Part shown: piece after piece, positions 19,016 to 27,968 of the stretch
Numbering within the stretch: position 1 is the stretch's first letter
How the letters are laid out: each line of letters starts with the position of its first letter
NCBI RefSeq assembly: GCF_003987335.1
Contig: NZ_PIPK01000001.1
Location: 124,001 to 188,000 of the forward strand
Direction: 5' to 3'
Origin: Aliidiomarina maris
GTDB lineage: Bacteria; Pseudomonadota; Gammaproteobacteria; Enterobacterales; Alteromonadaceae
DNA length: 64,000 nucleotides
The notes under the pieces: generated by a model
The model's input: the letters and a program-made list of their open reading frames with translations, nothing else
The model's database searches: none
Told to the model about the DNA's origin: nothing
Position numbers and translations under genes: made by a program

Positions 19016-19318
19016 TTAATTTTGCTGTTGGCGAATTGCATTGACTAATTCTTGCTTGCGCATCCGGCTGCGACCACTAATTTTGAGCTCACTGGCACGA
19101 TTATATAATTCCTGACGCGTGCGCTTTTCTAACGGTGTATTCGGATTACCAGTGCCTTGACTGGTTGTGTTCGGGGTTCGCTTCTCTTGACGCCGCTGTT
19201 TGTTCACTGTGCGCGCGGCAATCGCTTTCGCGCTTCGTGTGCTTTTGCCGCGGTCCTGTTGCTCGGACTTCACATGCTGGTATTGACGCTCGTCTTTATC
19301 GCTCCATGCATTTGGCAT
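19016..19318 (-). CDS. Rho N-terminal domain-containing small basic protein
   Basis: A 100-residue, very basic protein. The N-terminal 60 residues are polar and probably disordered. The C-terminal 37 residues (TRQELYNRASELKISGRSRM...) match the Rho termination factor N-terminal SAP-like fold used for nucleic acid binding. GGAGG stands 5 bases before the ATG, which supports translation. It is monocistronic between murI and the OmpW gene. A DNA- or RNA-binding role is likely, but the target is unknown. Confidence 0.75.
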   Translation of the reverse strand: MPNAWSDKDERQYQHVKSEQQDRGKSTRSAKAIAARTVNKQRRQEKRTPNTTSQGTGNPNTPLEKRTRQELYNRASELKISGRSRMRKQELVNAIRQQQN

Positions 19319-19475
19319 ACTGGCCTCCTCAAGATATTGGCTTGGCTTACGTCACTCGCTTTACCCACAACACGCTGCGGCTTTTAGCGAAAGTCTATCA
19401 CTACGTATAGCCAAGCCTGAGTCAGGTGCAAGTCATTTACACAGTGTTAACTCAATCACTTGCTGGTACATTGGA

Positions 19476-20174
19476 TTAGAACTGCCAACGCACACCCACC
19501 ATTGCCACGACAGGGCCAATGTCGACCCCAACCGATTGAATCGTATCACCGTTTACACTCACCCGCGCCGTGGTACTGATATCTATCTTACTGACCATGG
19601 CATGAATGCCGAAATCAGGTGTTACTTGCACGTTAACACCCGCCTGTAGCGCTAAACCCCAAGAGTCAGACAATGACAAACCAATATGGTCATCGCTTGT
19701 GCTAACCTCAAGTGCTTGCAACGTAGACACTAATTGCTCGTCGGCTTTGCTATTAAAGAAATTAGTATAATTCAGGCCAACACCAATAAACGGCTGCCAG
19801 TTGGAATGGAATTCGGTGAAATGATATTGGGCCAGTAAAGTCGGTGGTAGATGTTTGGTTTTACCCACTTGCAAACCATCCACCGCAGACCCTGCTACCC
19901 GAATGTTATGACTAAAAGGCGTCGCAGCAATCAGTTGCAGCGCCCAATTCGGGGTCACTTTATAATCAATGGTCAGGCCTAATTGCCAATCGTCGTTAAC
20001 CGCCACTGCGGTTGAGCCCGGCTGTAAACCTGCCACTTGCTCAATCACATCGAGCGACCCGCTGCTCTCTTTGGGTGCTGCATAAATAGGCCCAACATTC
20101 ACCGCCCAATTCGCGTGGGCCTGTCCGGTCAAAGCGGACAACAACAATGCACTTGCTACGACTTTGATTTTCAT
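19476..20174 (-). CDS. OmpW family outer-membrane protein
   Basis: A 232-residue eight-strand barrel protein. A signal peptide ends near AHA-NW, followed by NVGPIYAAP, the W-x-x-G-L-T-I-D-Y-K-V-T-P-N-W pattern and HLPPTLLAQYHF typical of OmpW, with a terminal WQF. OmpW proteins form a narrow hydrophobic channel in the outer membrane. The ATG is preceded by AGAGG with 7-base spacing. Confidence 0.88.
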   Translation of the reverse strand: MKIKVVASALLLSALTGQAHANWAVNVGPIYAAPKESSGSLDVIEQVAGLQPGSTAVAVNDDWQLGLTIDYKVTPNWALQLIAATPFSHNIRVAGSAVDGLQVGKTKHLPPTLLAQYHFTEFHSNWQPFIGVGLNYTNFFNSKADEQLVSTLQALEVSTSDDHIGLSLSDSWGLALQAGVNVQVTPDFGIHAMVSKIDISTTARVSVNGDTIQSVGVDIGPVVAMVGVRWQF

Positions 20175-20302
20175 CACTTAACCTCTTCATCTGGATGGGA
20201 TGAGGTGATTGTGATGCTGAACCGCTTGAGGAAAGTTGCGCATGATCAAAGCCGCCAATACGAGACGCGAGCAAGCGTCAGGACCTTGCGCTGTATCAAG
20301 CT

Positions 20303-21115
20303 TTAGGAGGGTTGCATGCGTCGCTCCAGTTGTCGATACCAACGCACGCCCGCCCACATCGACGCCGCAATATAAGGAATGCCGCCAATCACCCACATCA
20401 ATAACCCAGCCAATTGCTGGTCTTGCAGGTGTCGCGCCTCGCTATACAGTGGTTGCGCCGCAAAGGTTAATAACGCACCTAAGAAGCCAGTGTGCATCAG
20501 GGTGAGAAGTAGCGCCAATAACGCAAAGGGAATTTTACGCGCCGCAGGGTACAAACACGCCCACCAAAACCATACTGCGCTGAGCAAAAAGCAAAGATGT
20601 GCAAGGGCATGCACCCAAGACGACTGCACAGCTGCCATGTAAAACAATGGGATATGCCAAAACCAAATCACTACCCCATGCAAGTAAGCACACAGCATTG
20701 GATATTGTGTGACTTTAAACCCTAGCTTCCATGCCCCTTGCAACCATTTGCCGCCCCCCACGTACCACTGCGGGAGTGGTCGCGCCAAGGCAATCAACGG
20801 GGCTATACATGCGATAATCAACATATGCTGCGCCATATGCATGGCTGCGCTGACTTCGGCCCAGCGATCCATAGGTCCCAGCATGACGAACACTGCAAAT
20901 AATAGCACCGCACGCATTAGCCAAAGACGCCAGCGTTTCACCGGTGTGCGTTTTGCCCCCCGCTCATAACATATGGCCAGCAGCACCACCAGCAGTAAGC
21001 CAAGGGCATTCACCAGCCATTCGCTCGGGCCACTGCGCAACGTGGTGTCCGCGGCTTGTGCGACGCCACTTGAAAGTGCCAGTAACGTAACGCCGCACAA
21101 TAACGTCTTAAACAT
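20303..21115 (-). CDS. caa3-type cytochrome c oxidase assembly factor CtaG
   Basis: A 270-residue membrane protein of the CtaG_caa3 family (not the Cox11 family also called CtaG). About seven membrane segments are visible, with the conserved MAQHMLIIACIAPLIAL, a HALAHLCFLLSAVWFW segment and HTGFLGALL. It is thought to help load copper or assemble oxidase at the inner membrane. The start is taken as the ATG overlapping the upstream stop (TGATG); an ATG three codons earlier is possible. It is the last gene of the cox operon. Confidence 0.88.
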   Translation of the reverse strand: MFKTLLCGVTLLALSSGVAQAADTTLRSGPSEWLVNALGLLLVVLLAICYERGAKRTPVKRWRLWLMRAVLLFAVFVMLGPMDRWAEVSAAMHMAQHMLIIACIAPLIALARPLPQWYVGGGKWLQGAWKLGFKVTQYPMLCAYLHGVVIWFWHIPLFYMAAVQSSWVHALAHLCFLLSAVWFWWACLYPAARKIPFALLALLLTLMHTGFLGALLTFAAQPLYSEARHLQDQQLAGLLMWVIGGIPYIAASMWAGVRWYRQLERRMQPS

Positions 21116-21453
21116 CACAAACATGGCGGGTAAATCAAGGCCGCGGCCCCCACCACCAATGTGGAAAACGCAGCCATCGCGTATAACACCGCTGAAAGCC
21201 GGGCAAAAAATCGTGCTTGTATCGGCTCAGCTGGCGTCACTTGGTGGCACTTCCATGCCGCCCAACTGAACGCCAAGGTAAACACCACGGTAGCACCCAG
21301 CACAAAAAGGTTAATCCAATTCAATGGGTTGGTGCTATCTCGTGCGTCACTAAAGCTGCAGCCAACGGACATACCGCCGTAGACAAAATTAAAGTAAACA
21401 AACCATAAGGTGAAACCCAGCACTAGGTGCAGGGGATGCGGTTTAAAGCTCAT
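21115..21453 (-). CDS. Small membrane protein of the cox cluster
   Basis: A 112-residue protein with three predicted membrane helices (about residues 9-28, 47-67, 87-107) and Cys residues at several positions, including the penultimate one. It overlaps the oxidase gene upstream (ATGA) and the ctaG-like gene downstream (TGATG), so it is coupled to both. I do not recognise a named family. The position suggests an oxidase accessory or assembly subunit. The start at ATGA is preferred over an in-frame extension into the upstream gene. Confidence 0.72.
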   Translation of the reverse strand: MSFKPHPLHLVLGFTLWFVYFNFVYGGMSVGCSFSDARDSTNPLNWINLFVLGATVVFTLAFSWAAWKCHQVTPAEPIQARFFARLSAVLYAMAAFSTLVVGAAALIYPPCL

Positions 21454-23948
21454 ACGCCACCTCCCCACACCATGGGTAGTAGTAAGAATGATGCATAACT
21501 GACCCAAAAAATCGCAGTGGTGTACAGCCACAATGGCTTCAGTACCACGGGCTCATACGGCAACCGGTGGCTGACATACCCGTAACGCACACGCAGGCTT
21601 TGCAGTGATGTGGTCACTGCCACCAGCACACTATGGAATATTTGGAACATCAACATTAACAGCAAGACCGCATCATGGGAGTTTTCAGTAAAGCTTAACT
21701 CGGCACTGACGGTGAACCACAATAATGCCAGTAAATGAGCTATCGCGAGGGCCGCACAGCCCGCAAGATTTTTACCCAAACCAACATCGTTACCCTGACA
21801 TAACCGCCTTACGGTTTGGCGATACCATAAGGTACCTACCGTCAACAGCACACCGCTAAGTAATAACCCGGGTAAGGAAATCGCTGAATCTTCTGGCACC
21901 ACCCAGTTCGGCGACACCGTCCATAGGTAAAACCAGCCAAAGATAAGCGACAAATACAACGCCGCGTCGGCCAGAAGCGTAACATTCATACCCCACAGGC
22001 CAGGGCCGTCGCACGTCCGCGAATTTAACGGTGGTTCATCGCGCTGCCATTCCTCCTCGGTTAATGGCGCCATGGCTTTATGCCCGCCATTCTCCCAACT
22101 CCAACGCAACAACGTGATAGCCGCCAACACCGCGAACATAATCGCCACCGGATACACTCGCACCAGTAAGCTGATACATACCCCAGCGAGGAATGCAGCA
22201 CTGATCATTGGCCACCAGGAATTGGTTGGCAGGTGAATGACCTCTTTTAGCTTGCCGGTGATAGCATCGGTGCCATAGATTTCACGGCGGCCATGGGAGA
22301 TGTCTGCAAGACCATGCTGCCCCTCAGCCATAGTGTTGGCAATATTGGGGTGCTCCCTCAGGGGATGCCGAGTTTCAACCCGCGGAATACTAGCGAAGTT
22401 ATAAGCCGTGGGCGGTGTACCAGTCGCCCATTCGAGGGTGTCGGCTTTCCAAGGGTTAAACGGTGCTTTGCGCCCAAATTTAAAGTGCAACGCAACATCC
22501 AAAATAATCATCCCTACGCCTGCAGCCATCACAAAACCGCCCACCGACGAGAGTAAGTTTAACCAGTCCCAACCAAGCCCACCTGAGTAACTATAAACCC
22601 GACGTGGCATGCCCAGTAGCCCGGTTAAATGCATCAACAAGAAAGTGGCGTTAAAGCCGATAAAGGTTAACCAAAATGCCCACTTTCCAATGCTTTCGGA
22701 CGGCATTCGCCCTGACATTTGCGGCAACCAGTAATACAAACCTGCAATCAGGGGGAAGAACATGCCACCAACTAAGACGTAATGCATATGTGCAACGACA
22801 AAATGGGTATCATGAACCTGCCAATTAAATGGTACCAATGCCAGCATTACACCGGTTAAACCGCCGCATACAAAAATAATCAAGAAACCAAATACCCAGA
22901 GCATGGGTAAGTTATAAGTGACCCTGCCGTGCCACAAGGTGGCTATCCACGCAAAAATTTGAATCGCGGTGGGCACTGCGACCAGCATACTGGCTATCGA
23001 GAAAAAGGCTTGGGCTAATTGCGGAATACCGACGGTAAACATGTGGTGCACCCACAACCCAAAGCTGATAAAGCCCGTCAAAATAATCGCTAAAACTATC
23101 CAGCGGTAGCCTACCAACGGACGCCCTGCGAACACTGGAATTAAGGTCGAAATAATTCCCGCTGCGGGGAGAAATATGATGTAAACCTCAGGGTGGCCAA
23201 ATAGCCAGAACAAGTGCTGCCATAGAATCGGGTCACCACCAGCCGCAACCTCGAAGAACGGCATGCCTGCGGCTCGTTCAAGCTCTAACATAATGCTGGC
23301 TAGAATCAGAGGTGGAAAGCCAAACACGATCATCAGCGCCATGGCCAAAATATACCAAGCCATAATCGGCATTTTACTCAACGTCATGCCCGGAGCACGC
23401 GTACGCAGAATTGATACGGTAATTTCTACCCCTGCCGCCATCGCGGAAATCTCAACAAAGGTAATACCTAACAGCCAGAAGTCCGAACCAGGACCTGGGG
23501 CAAACTCTGCACTACTTAATGGCGTATACATAAACCAGCCGGAATCAGGGGCCATGCCTAATACCAAGCTCGACATGATGATGATGCCGCCAAATAAATA
23601 GCAGTAATACCCAAGCGCACTGATGCGAGGAAACACTAAGTCTCGCGTGCCAATCAGCTTGGGGATCATGTAAATTGCCATGCCCTCCAAAATGGGAATC
23701 GCAAACAAGAACATCATCACCGTGCCGTGCATGGTGAACACTTGACCGTACACGTCCGGGTTAATGATATCCTGAGCTGGCAATGCTAATTGGGTGCGAA
23801 TAAGCATCGCCAGCACGCCACCAATAATAAAGAATACGGCCCCCGTTAACATAAAACGGCGACCTATCGAGGTGTGATTCACTGCCGCTAGTTGTCCCCA
23901 ACCTGGCAAATTGCCCCAAACTTTTTCAAACTGCTGGTGTAATGTCAT
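21450..23948 (-). CDS. ctaD: Cytochrome c oxidase subunit I-III fusion
   Basis: An 832-residue fusion. Residues 1 to about 560 are subunit I with all metal ligands: TMHGTVMMF (heme a), HPEVY (CuB and the His-Tyr crosslink), VHHMF (CuB) and HDTHFVVAHMHY (hemes a3/a). A soluble linker and then roughly residues 620-832 form the subunit III helices. It reduces oxygen to water and pumps protons. The ATG overlaps the coxB stop (ATGA). There is no separate subunit III gene nearby, consistent with the fusion. Confidence 0.95.
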   Translation of the reverse strand: MTLHQQFEKVWGNLPGWGQLAAVNHTSIGRRFMLTGAVFFIIGGVLAMLIRTQLALPAQDIINPDVYGQVFTMHGTVMMFLFAIPILEGMAIYMIPKLIGTRDLVFPRISALGYYCYLFGGIIIMSSLVLGMAPDSGWFMYTPLSSAEFAPGPGSDFWLLGITFVEISAMAAGVEITVSILRTRAPGMTLSKMPIMAWYILAMALMIVFGFPPLILASIMLELERAAGMPFFEVAAGGDPILWQHLFWLFGHPEVYIIFLPAAGIISTLIPVFAGRPLVGYRWIVLAIILTGFISFGLWVHHMFTVGIPQLAQAFFSIASMLVAVPTAIQIFAWIATLWHGRVTYNLPMLWVFGFLIIFVCGGLTGVMLALVPFNWQVHDTHFVVAHMHYVLVGGMFFPLIAGLYYWLPQMSGRMPSESIGKWAFWLTFIGFNATFLLMHLTGLLGMPRRVYSYSGGLGWDWLNLLSSVGGFVMAAGVGMIILDVALHFKFGRKAPFNPWKADTLEWATGTPPTAYNFASIPRVETRHPLREHPNIANTMAEGQHGLADISHGRREIYGTDAITGKLKEVIHLPTNSWWPMISAAFLAGVCISLLVRVYPVAIMFAVLAAITLLRWSWENGGHKAMAPLTEEEWQRDEPPLNSRTCDGPGLWGMNVTLLADAALYLSLIFGWFYLWTVSPNWVVPEDSAISLPGLLLSGVLLTVGTLWYRQTVRRLCQGNDVGLGKNLAGCAALAIAHLLALLWFTVSAELSFTENSHDAVLLLMLMFQIFHSVLVAVTTSLQSLRVRYGYVSHRLPYEPVVLKPLWLYTTAIFWVSYASFLLLPMVWGGGV

Positions 23949-24685
23949 GGGCGATCTCCTTGCACGACAGTCTCTTGCCAAGATGCGAAATCATCGGCGC
24001 TATGAGCATGAATAGCGAAGTCCATATGCGCATGCCCCACGCCACAGTACTCGGCACATTGTCCCTCAAAGCGACCTGTTTCACTGGCCTGCAGGCGCAG
24101 CACGTTGGTACTCCCTGGTATTGCATCAACCTTGCCGCCTAAGCGCGGCACCCAAAACGAGTGAATCACGTCATCACTGCGGATATGAAAATTAATCGGG
24201 GTGTCGACTGGAATATGAATTTCATCAATTAAAGTAATATCGAGGTCTGGGTAATACACTTGCCAAAACCATTGATGTGACGTGACTTCAATATGCACCA
24301 CATCATCACCATCAAATGGCAGCATCCGATGCCCTGCTGGTATCCCGAATGCGAGTAGCAGCGTGATTGCACCAACCGGAAGCGCAATGCCCCCCCAAAT
24401 CACCCAACTATTTTGCTTCCCTTGAACTTCGTTATCAGGCGTATCAGTGCCGTTACGGCGCATTGCGTGCCACCATAACAAGGTCATAAAAATGGTGACA
24501 AAAGTGCCAAACCAGAACATCCCCCACCAAATATAGGCCACGCTTTGGGCGTGAGGTCCCGCGGGGTCGAGAGTCGAATAAGGGCCGCTGCATGCTGTTA
24601 ATGACAAAATCATGGCGATTACAGCAACCTTTGCTAACCTCTTAGGGAGTAACTTTTTTATTCTAAGCAGTAGCTTATGCATCAT
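23945..24685 (-). CDS. coxB: Cytochrome c oxidase subunit II (lipoprotein)
   Basis: A 246-residue subunit II. The N-terminal signal ends in a lipobox LTAC, then two membrane helices, then the periplasmic cupredoxin domain. The CuA ligands are in CAEYCGVGHAHM, so it takes electrons from cytochrome c rather than quinol. There is no fused cytochrome c domain. AAAGG stands 9 bases before the first of two adjacent ATGs. It is the first gene of the cox operon and is divergent from the DUF2231 gene. Confidence 0.95.
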   Translation of the reverse strand: MMHKLLLRIKKLLPKRLAKVAVIAMILSLTACSGPYSTLDPAGPHAQSVAYIWWGMFWFGTFVTIFMTLLWWHAMRRNGTDTPDNEVQGKQNSWVIWGGIALPVGAITLLLAFGIPAGHRMLPFDGDDVVHIEVTSHQWFWQVYYPDLDITLIDEIHIPVDTPINFHIRSDDVIHSFWVPRLGGKVDAIPGSTNVLRLQASETGRFEGQCAEYCGVGHAHMDFAIHAHSADDFASWQETVVQGDRP

Positions 24686-24740
24686 GATGAATTACCTTTG
24701 GTGATGCGATGAATGACAACGTAGTTAGATTCTGGAGAGA

Positions 24741-25232
24741 ATGACACCCATGCCCTACGCAAAAATTGAAAGCCGTGCCGCTTTGCGTGGCCACCCACTG
24801 CACCCTGTGCTGATCCATTTCCCAATCGCCGCCCTGATGATGTTGCTGCTGACCGATGTGGTTTACTGGTACACCGAAGATGCTTTTTGGTCCCGCGCTG
24901 GCTACTACCTGGCAGCGACTGGTGCCATTTTGGGTGGCGTATCTGGACTCGCCGGCGCAATTGACCTGTTCACGGTGGGCCGCATTCGCCGTTTGGTCAC
25001 TGCTTGGGCCCATGGCATTCTGGCGGTAATGTTGTTGAGCCTGGCTGCTTTCAACTTTATGTTGCGTTGGGGCCCAGACCCCGGTGCCTTGATTTTGCCA
25101 TGGGGCCTTTACACTAGTGCATTGACTGCATTGCTGATTAGCGCTACTGGCTTTCTGGGTGGCCAACTGGTTTACGAATACGGTGTCGGTGTTGATGTGG
25201 TTGAAGCCACGACGCGCGATGTCAAACCCTAA
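24741..25232 (+). CDS. DUF2231 domain membrane protein
   Basis: A 163-residue inner-membrane protein with four membrane helices and the motif LRGHPLHPVLIHFPIA near residues 16-31, diagnostic of DUF2231. The family often sits with oxidase or heme/copper genes, but its function is unknown. It is divergent from coxB with 55 bases between them. The start may instead be the ATG three codons in, since GGAG lies too close to the first ATG. Confidence 0.82.
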   Translation: MTPMPYAKIESRAALRGHPLHPVLIHFPIAALMMLLLTDVVYWYTEDAFWSRAGYYLAATGAILGGVSGLAGAIDLFTVGRIRRLVTAWAHGILAVMLLSLAAFNFMLRWGPDPGALILPWGLYTSALTALLISATGFLGGQLVYEYGVGVDVVEATTRDVKP

Positions 25233-25234
25233 GC

Positions 25235-25699
25235 TCATAGCAGCGACTCCACCCAAGCTGGGGTCGCTGGCTTTCCTAATACTATCCAGACAATTCCTAT
25301 CATCAGCACGCAAAATAGCGTAATTAAGCCCCAGCAAGCAGCCGTCATATATTTAAAGTGCCCCCGCTCGGCGCGAATAATTAGCAAACCCAATAACGCC
25401 TGACCAATACATAGAAAAGTCACTAACGTGAGCTTCGCCAGCAGCCAGAAATGATGGCTTTGGTTGATCAAAAAGACGGCGGTGCCTGCAGTAATACTTA
25501 AAATCGCGGCTGGTGTGGCAACATGGGTAAATACAAACCGCGCAATCGAATCAATACCACGCGGCGTATCAATAAAACTTTTATCCGCTGGCAAAGTCCG
25601 ATGCTGACGTGCGCGGTTAGCTAGAATAATAGGTACGTATAACGCCGCTGCAGTCCATACTGACAACGTCATGATGTGCAAAGAAAGAACCCAAAGCAC
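25235..25699 (-). CDS. CopD-family membrane protein
   Basis: A 154-residue protein with four membrane helices, the N-terminal LHIMTLSVWTAAALYVPII and a C-terminal helix ending in GKPATPAW, resembling the CopD/HemJ-like family. It could take part in copper or heme handling for the nearby oxidase. It is convergent with the DUF2231 gene, only two bases apart. A specific function is not assignable. Confidence 0.65.
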   Translation of the reverse strand: MLWVLSLHIMTLSVWTAAALYVPIILANRARQHRTLPADKSFIDTPRGIDSIARFVFTHVATPAAILSITAGTAVFLINQSHHFWLLAKLTLVTFLCIGQALLGLLIIRAERGHFKYMTAACWGLITLFCVLMIGIVWIVLGKPATPAWVESLL

Positions 25700-25858
25700 C
25701 GGCTACCTCGATAAATTTTGAATTGTTGTGCATTGAGCTTTGCAGAAAGTTGCCAAAATTCAAGTTTCTCAAGCGTTTGCATGGGAAATAAACTTGTCCG
25801 TCCAGTGGATGCTAGGCATACTGCTGACATCTATCTCCAGATTGACAAAGGTATACAG

Positions 25859-26332
25859 ATGGCAGATACAAATTATCTTCTGCGGCTTTATCACAAATGC
25901 TTAAAGTTACCCCTCGGACGACAAGTTTTTTCGCGGATGTTTGCGCGCAAAGCCCCCTACTTTAAAACCATTCGTCCACTCATCACTGAACTGCGCCCAA
26001 ACTTTTGTGAGCTACGTTTTGCCAAGCGTAAGGCTGTACACAACCATATCGGTACAGTACACGCCATTGCACTTTGTAATGGGCTGGAAATGGCGATGGG
26101 CGCGGTCGCTGAAGCAAGTATTCCTAAGCATTTACGCTGGATACCCAAGGGTATGCAGGTCAATTACACGGCCAAGGCTGATTCGGATATCTGCATTCAG
26201 GCCAGCTGCGACCCTGATGCGTGGCAAGTAGGTGATGTCGCTATTCAAGTCAAAGGCATGCGCAGCGACGGCACCGTGGTGATTGAAGGGGATATTATTA
26301 TTTATGTATCCGCCAAGCCTGAACGCAAATAG
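25859..26332 (+). CDS. DUF4442 hotdog-fold protein
   Basis: A 157-residue PaaI-like hotdog protein (DUF4442) with the motif VHNHIGTVHAIALCNGLEMAMG near residues 60-82, where thioesterases place their active loop. Members are presumed acyl-CoA thioesterases, unproven here. The start is the ATG preceded by AAAGG at 7 bases; a longer open frame upstream lacks a ribosome site and family similarity. It is monocistronic. Confidence 0.85.
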   Translation: MADTNYLLRLYHKCLKLPLGRQVFSRMFARKAPYFKTIRPLITELRPNFCELRFAKRKAVHNHIGTVHAIALCNGLEMAMGAVAEASIPKHLRWIPKGMQVNYTAKADSDICIQASCDPDAWQVGDVAIQVKGMRSDGTVVIEGDIIIYVSAKPERK

Positions 26333-26348
26333 GCTAGTTGGCTGACGC

Positions 26349-27875
26349 TTATTTGAGCTGGTTTCGACGCTGTTTTTTATCTTCGTACATTGCCGCATCG
26401 GCTTTAGCTATCGCAATATCGGCGTCGCACACGTCGCCGGGTTGCCACTCAATTAAACCCACACTAGGCCCCGTGTAATCGAGCCATTCACAGCGTTCGG
26501 GGCCAAGCTCGTAAACGCCTGAAGTTGCTTCACGAATGCGCGTAATCAACTGATGTTGCACCGTTTTAAAATCATCTTCTGGGCTGCCGACACCCACAAA
26601 CACAAACTCGTCGCCGCCATAGCGCGCGACTAAGTCATGCCCGCGCAATACCTGAGTTAAACGCGCAGCGAATAGCTGTAAAAAGACATCACCTAAATCA
26701 TGACCGTGGGTGTGATTGATTGCCTTAAACCCATCTAAATCAACAAATGCGATATAAATAGGTACTTCGAGACGCTCGCCTTCGCTTAATTTGTCTTCCA
26801 GTTTTTCAATCAAAAAGCGACGATTAGGTAGCCCAGTGAGGACATCATGCAATGCATGGTGCTCAAGTACCTGATTGGCCGCCTCCAGTCGACGGTGATC
26901 TTCAAGTCGCGAGGCGAGCAGCGACAGTGAGTTGGTGGTGCTAGACAGTAAGAATTTACTATCTTGGCATTGCGCGAGGTCCTGCTGTAAATACACCAAT
27001 AACAATGCATCCACACTATCATCAGATGTTACCACCAGCGCCAGCACTTGCTCTTCTGGGTCAGCCCAAATTAATGGATCTGCCTGGTTGCGAATAATAA
27101 CCTGCAGTAACTCGTGTTCGTCGCGAAGTAAACGCTCAGCCAAGGCAATGCTGTGGTCATTGGCTTGATTCAGTGCACTCAGCGTATAGTCCCCATTTGC
27201 TTGCAGGACGGTGTGAAAGGCATCAATAGCCGACCAACTTGAGTCCTGATCGAGTAACTCAGCGACTTTAGCTAAAATACTTGGTAGCGACTGCGCCTCC
27301 AAACACTGGCGGCTAATTTGGCTATTGAGCTCAACTTTGTTGAGTCTTGCTTCAGCTTGGGTGGCACGCTCCAGAGCGTGCATTAAATGCGCTTTGCGAC
27401 TGAGTTGCAATGCAATCAGCTCGCCGCACAAATGCAAAAGCTCGGTCACCTCATCGCCAATTTCAACCCCACGACGACTCGCGCCACACAGGGTTCCGAG
27501 CAACTGCTGGTCACCATGCACGTGATGCACTGGCACACTCGCGTAGGTTTGTATTTTTAGTTCGCTGGCGGCTTGACTACTGCCCCAACAGTTTGGCACA
27601 TTCTTCACAACGTAACGGCCTTCGTCTAGCGCACGCTTGCACAAGGTATCGTCCCAATCAACCTTGAGCCCCTCGCTGATTTGTAGCTCGCCGTAGTTCT
27701 CAGCCAACCACACTTGTTGCTGAGTTTTGTCACTGTCAATTAAGGTTAAGTACACCGACTCCAAACCACTACACCGCGATATAAGCTTGAGCATCGGCCG
27801 CACTAAAGCCTCCATATCATCAGCATGGGCAACCGAATTTGCCAGGGTATGTAAATCGTGATCTAATTGAGACAT
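26349..27875 (-). CDS. GAF-sensor diguanylate cyclase
   Basis: A 508-residue cytoplasmic signalling enzyme. A GAF domain occupies about residues 1-160. A second, less clear sensory region with coiled character follows to about 330, then a GGDEF domain (DVLTGLPNRRFL, ARYGGDEFVFVG). The active GGDEF motif is intact and an RxxD inhibitory site (RGHD) stands five residues before it, so it should make cyclic di-GMP and be feedback-inhibited. There is no membrane segment. The gene is convergent with the DUF4442 gene and divergent from metA. Confidence 0.93.
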   Translation of the reverse strand: MSQLDHDLHTLANSVAHADDMEALVRPMLKLISRCSGLESVYLTLIDSDKTQQQVWLAENYGELQISEGLKVDWDDTLCKRALDEGRYVVKNVPNCWGSSQAASELKIQTYASVPVHHVHGDQQLLGTLCGASRRGVEIGDEVTELLHLCGELIALQLSRKAHLMHALERATQAEARLNKVELNSQISRQCLEAQSLPSILAKVAELLDQDSSWSAIDAFHTVLQANGDYTLSALNQANDHSIALAERLLRDEHELLQVIIRNQADPLIWADPEEQVLALVVTSDDSVDALLLVYLQQDLAQCQDSKFLLSSTTNSLSLLASRLEDHRRLEAANQVLEHHALHDVLTGLPNRRFLIEKLEDKLSEGERLEVPIYIAFVDLDGFKAINHTHGHDLGDVFLQLFAARLTQVLRGHDLVARYGGDEFVFVGVGSPEDDFKTVQHQLITRIREATSGVYELGPERCEWLDYTGPSVGLIEWQPGDVCDADIAIAKADAAMYEDKKQRRNQLK

Positions 27876-27968
27876 CGCTTCTTACCTAATTATTTTCTAC
27901 GCGTATTCAAGCCAAAGTTACAATGTTACTATAACTAACATCTATATGACGTGCAGCATGTTATTGGT

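Noticed and set aside
24675-25337. 220-codon minus-strand frame over the DUF2231 gene
   Set aside because: Covers a clear membrane protein gene on the plus strand and the coxB upstream region; product is unlike any protein.
27937-27968. Possible Met box before metA (TGACGTGC)
   Set aside because: Only five of eight consensus bases and no adjacent second box, unlike the array before metY.
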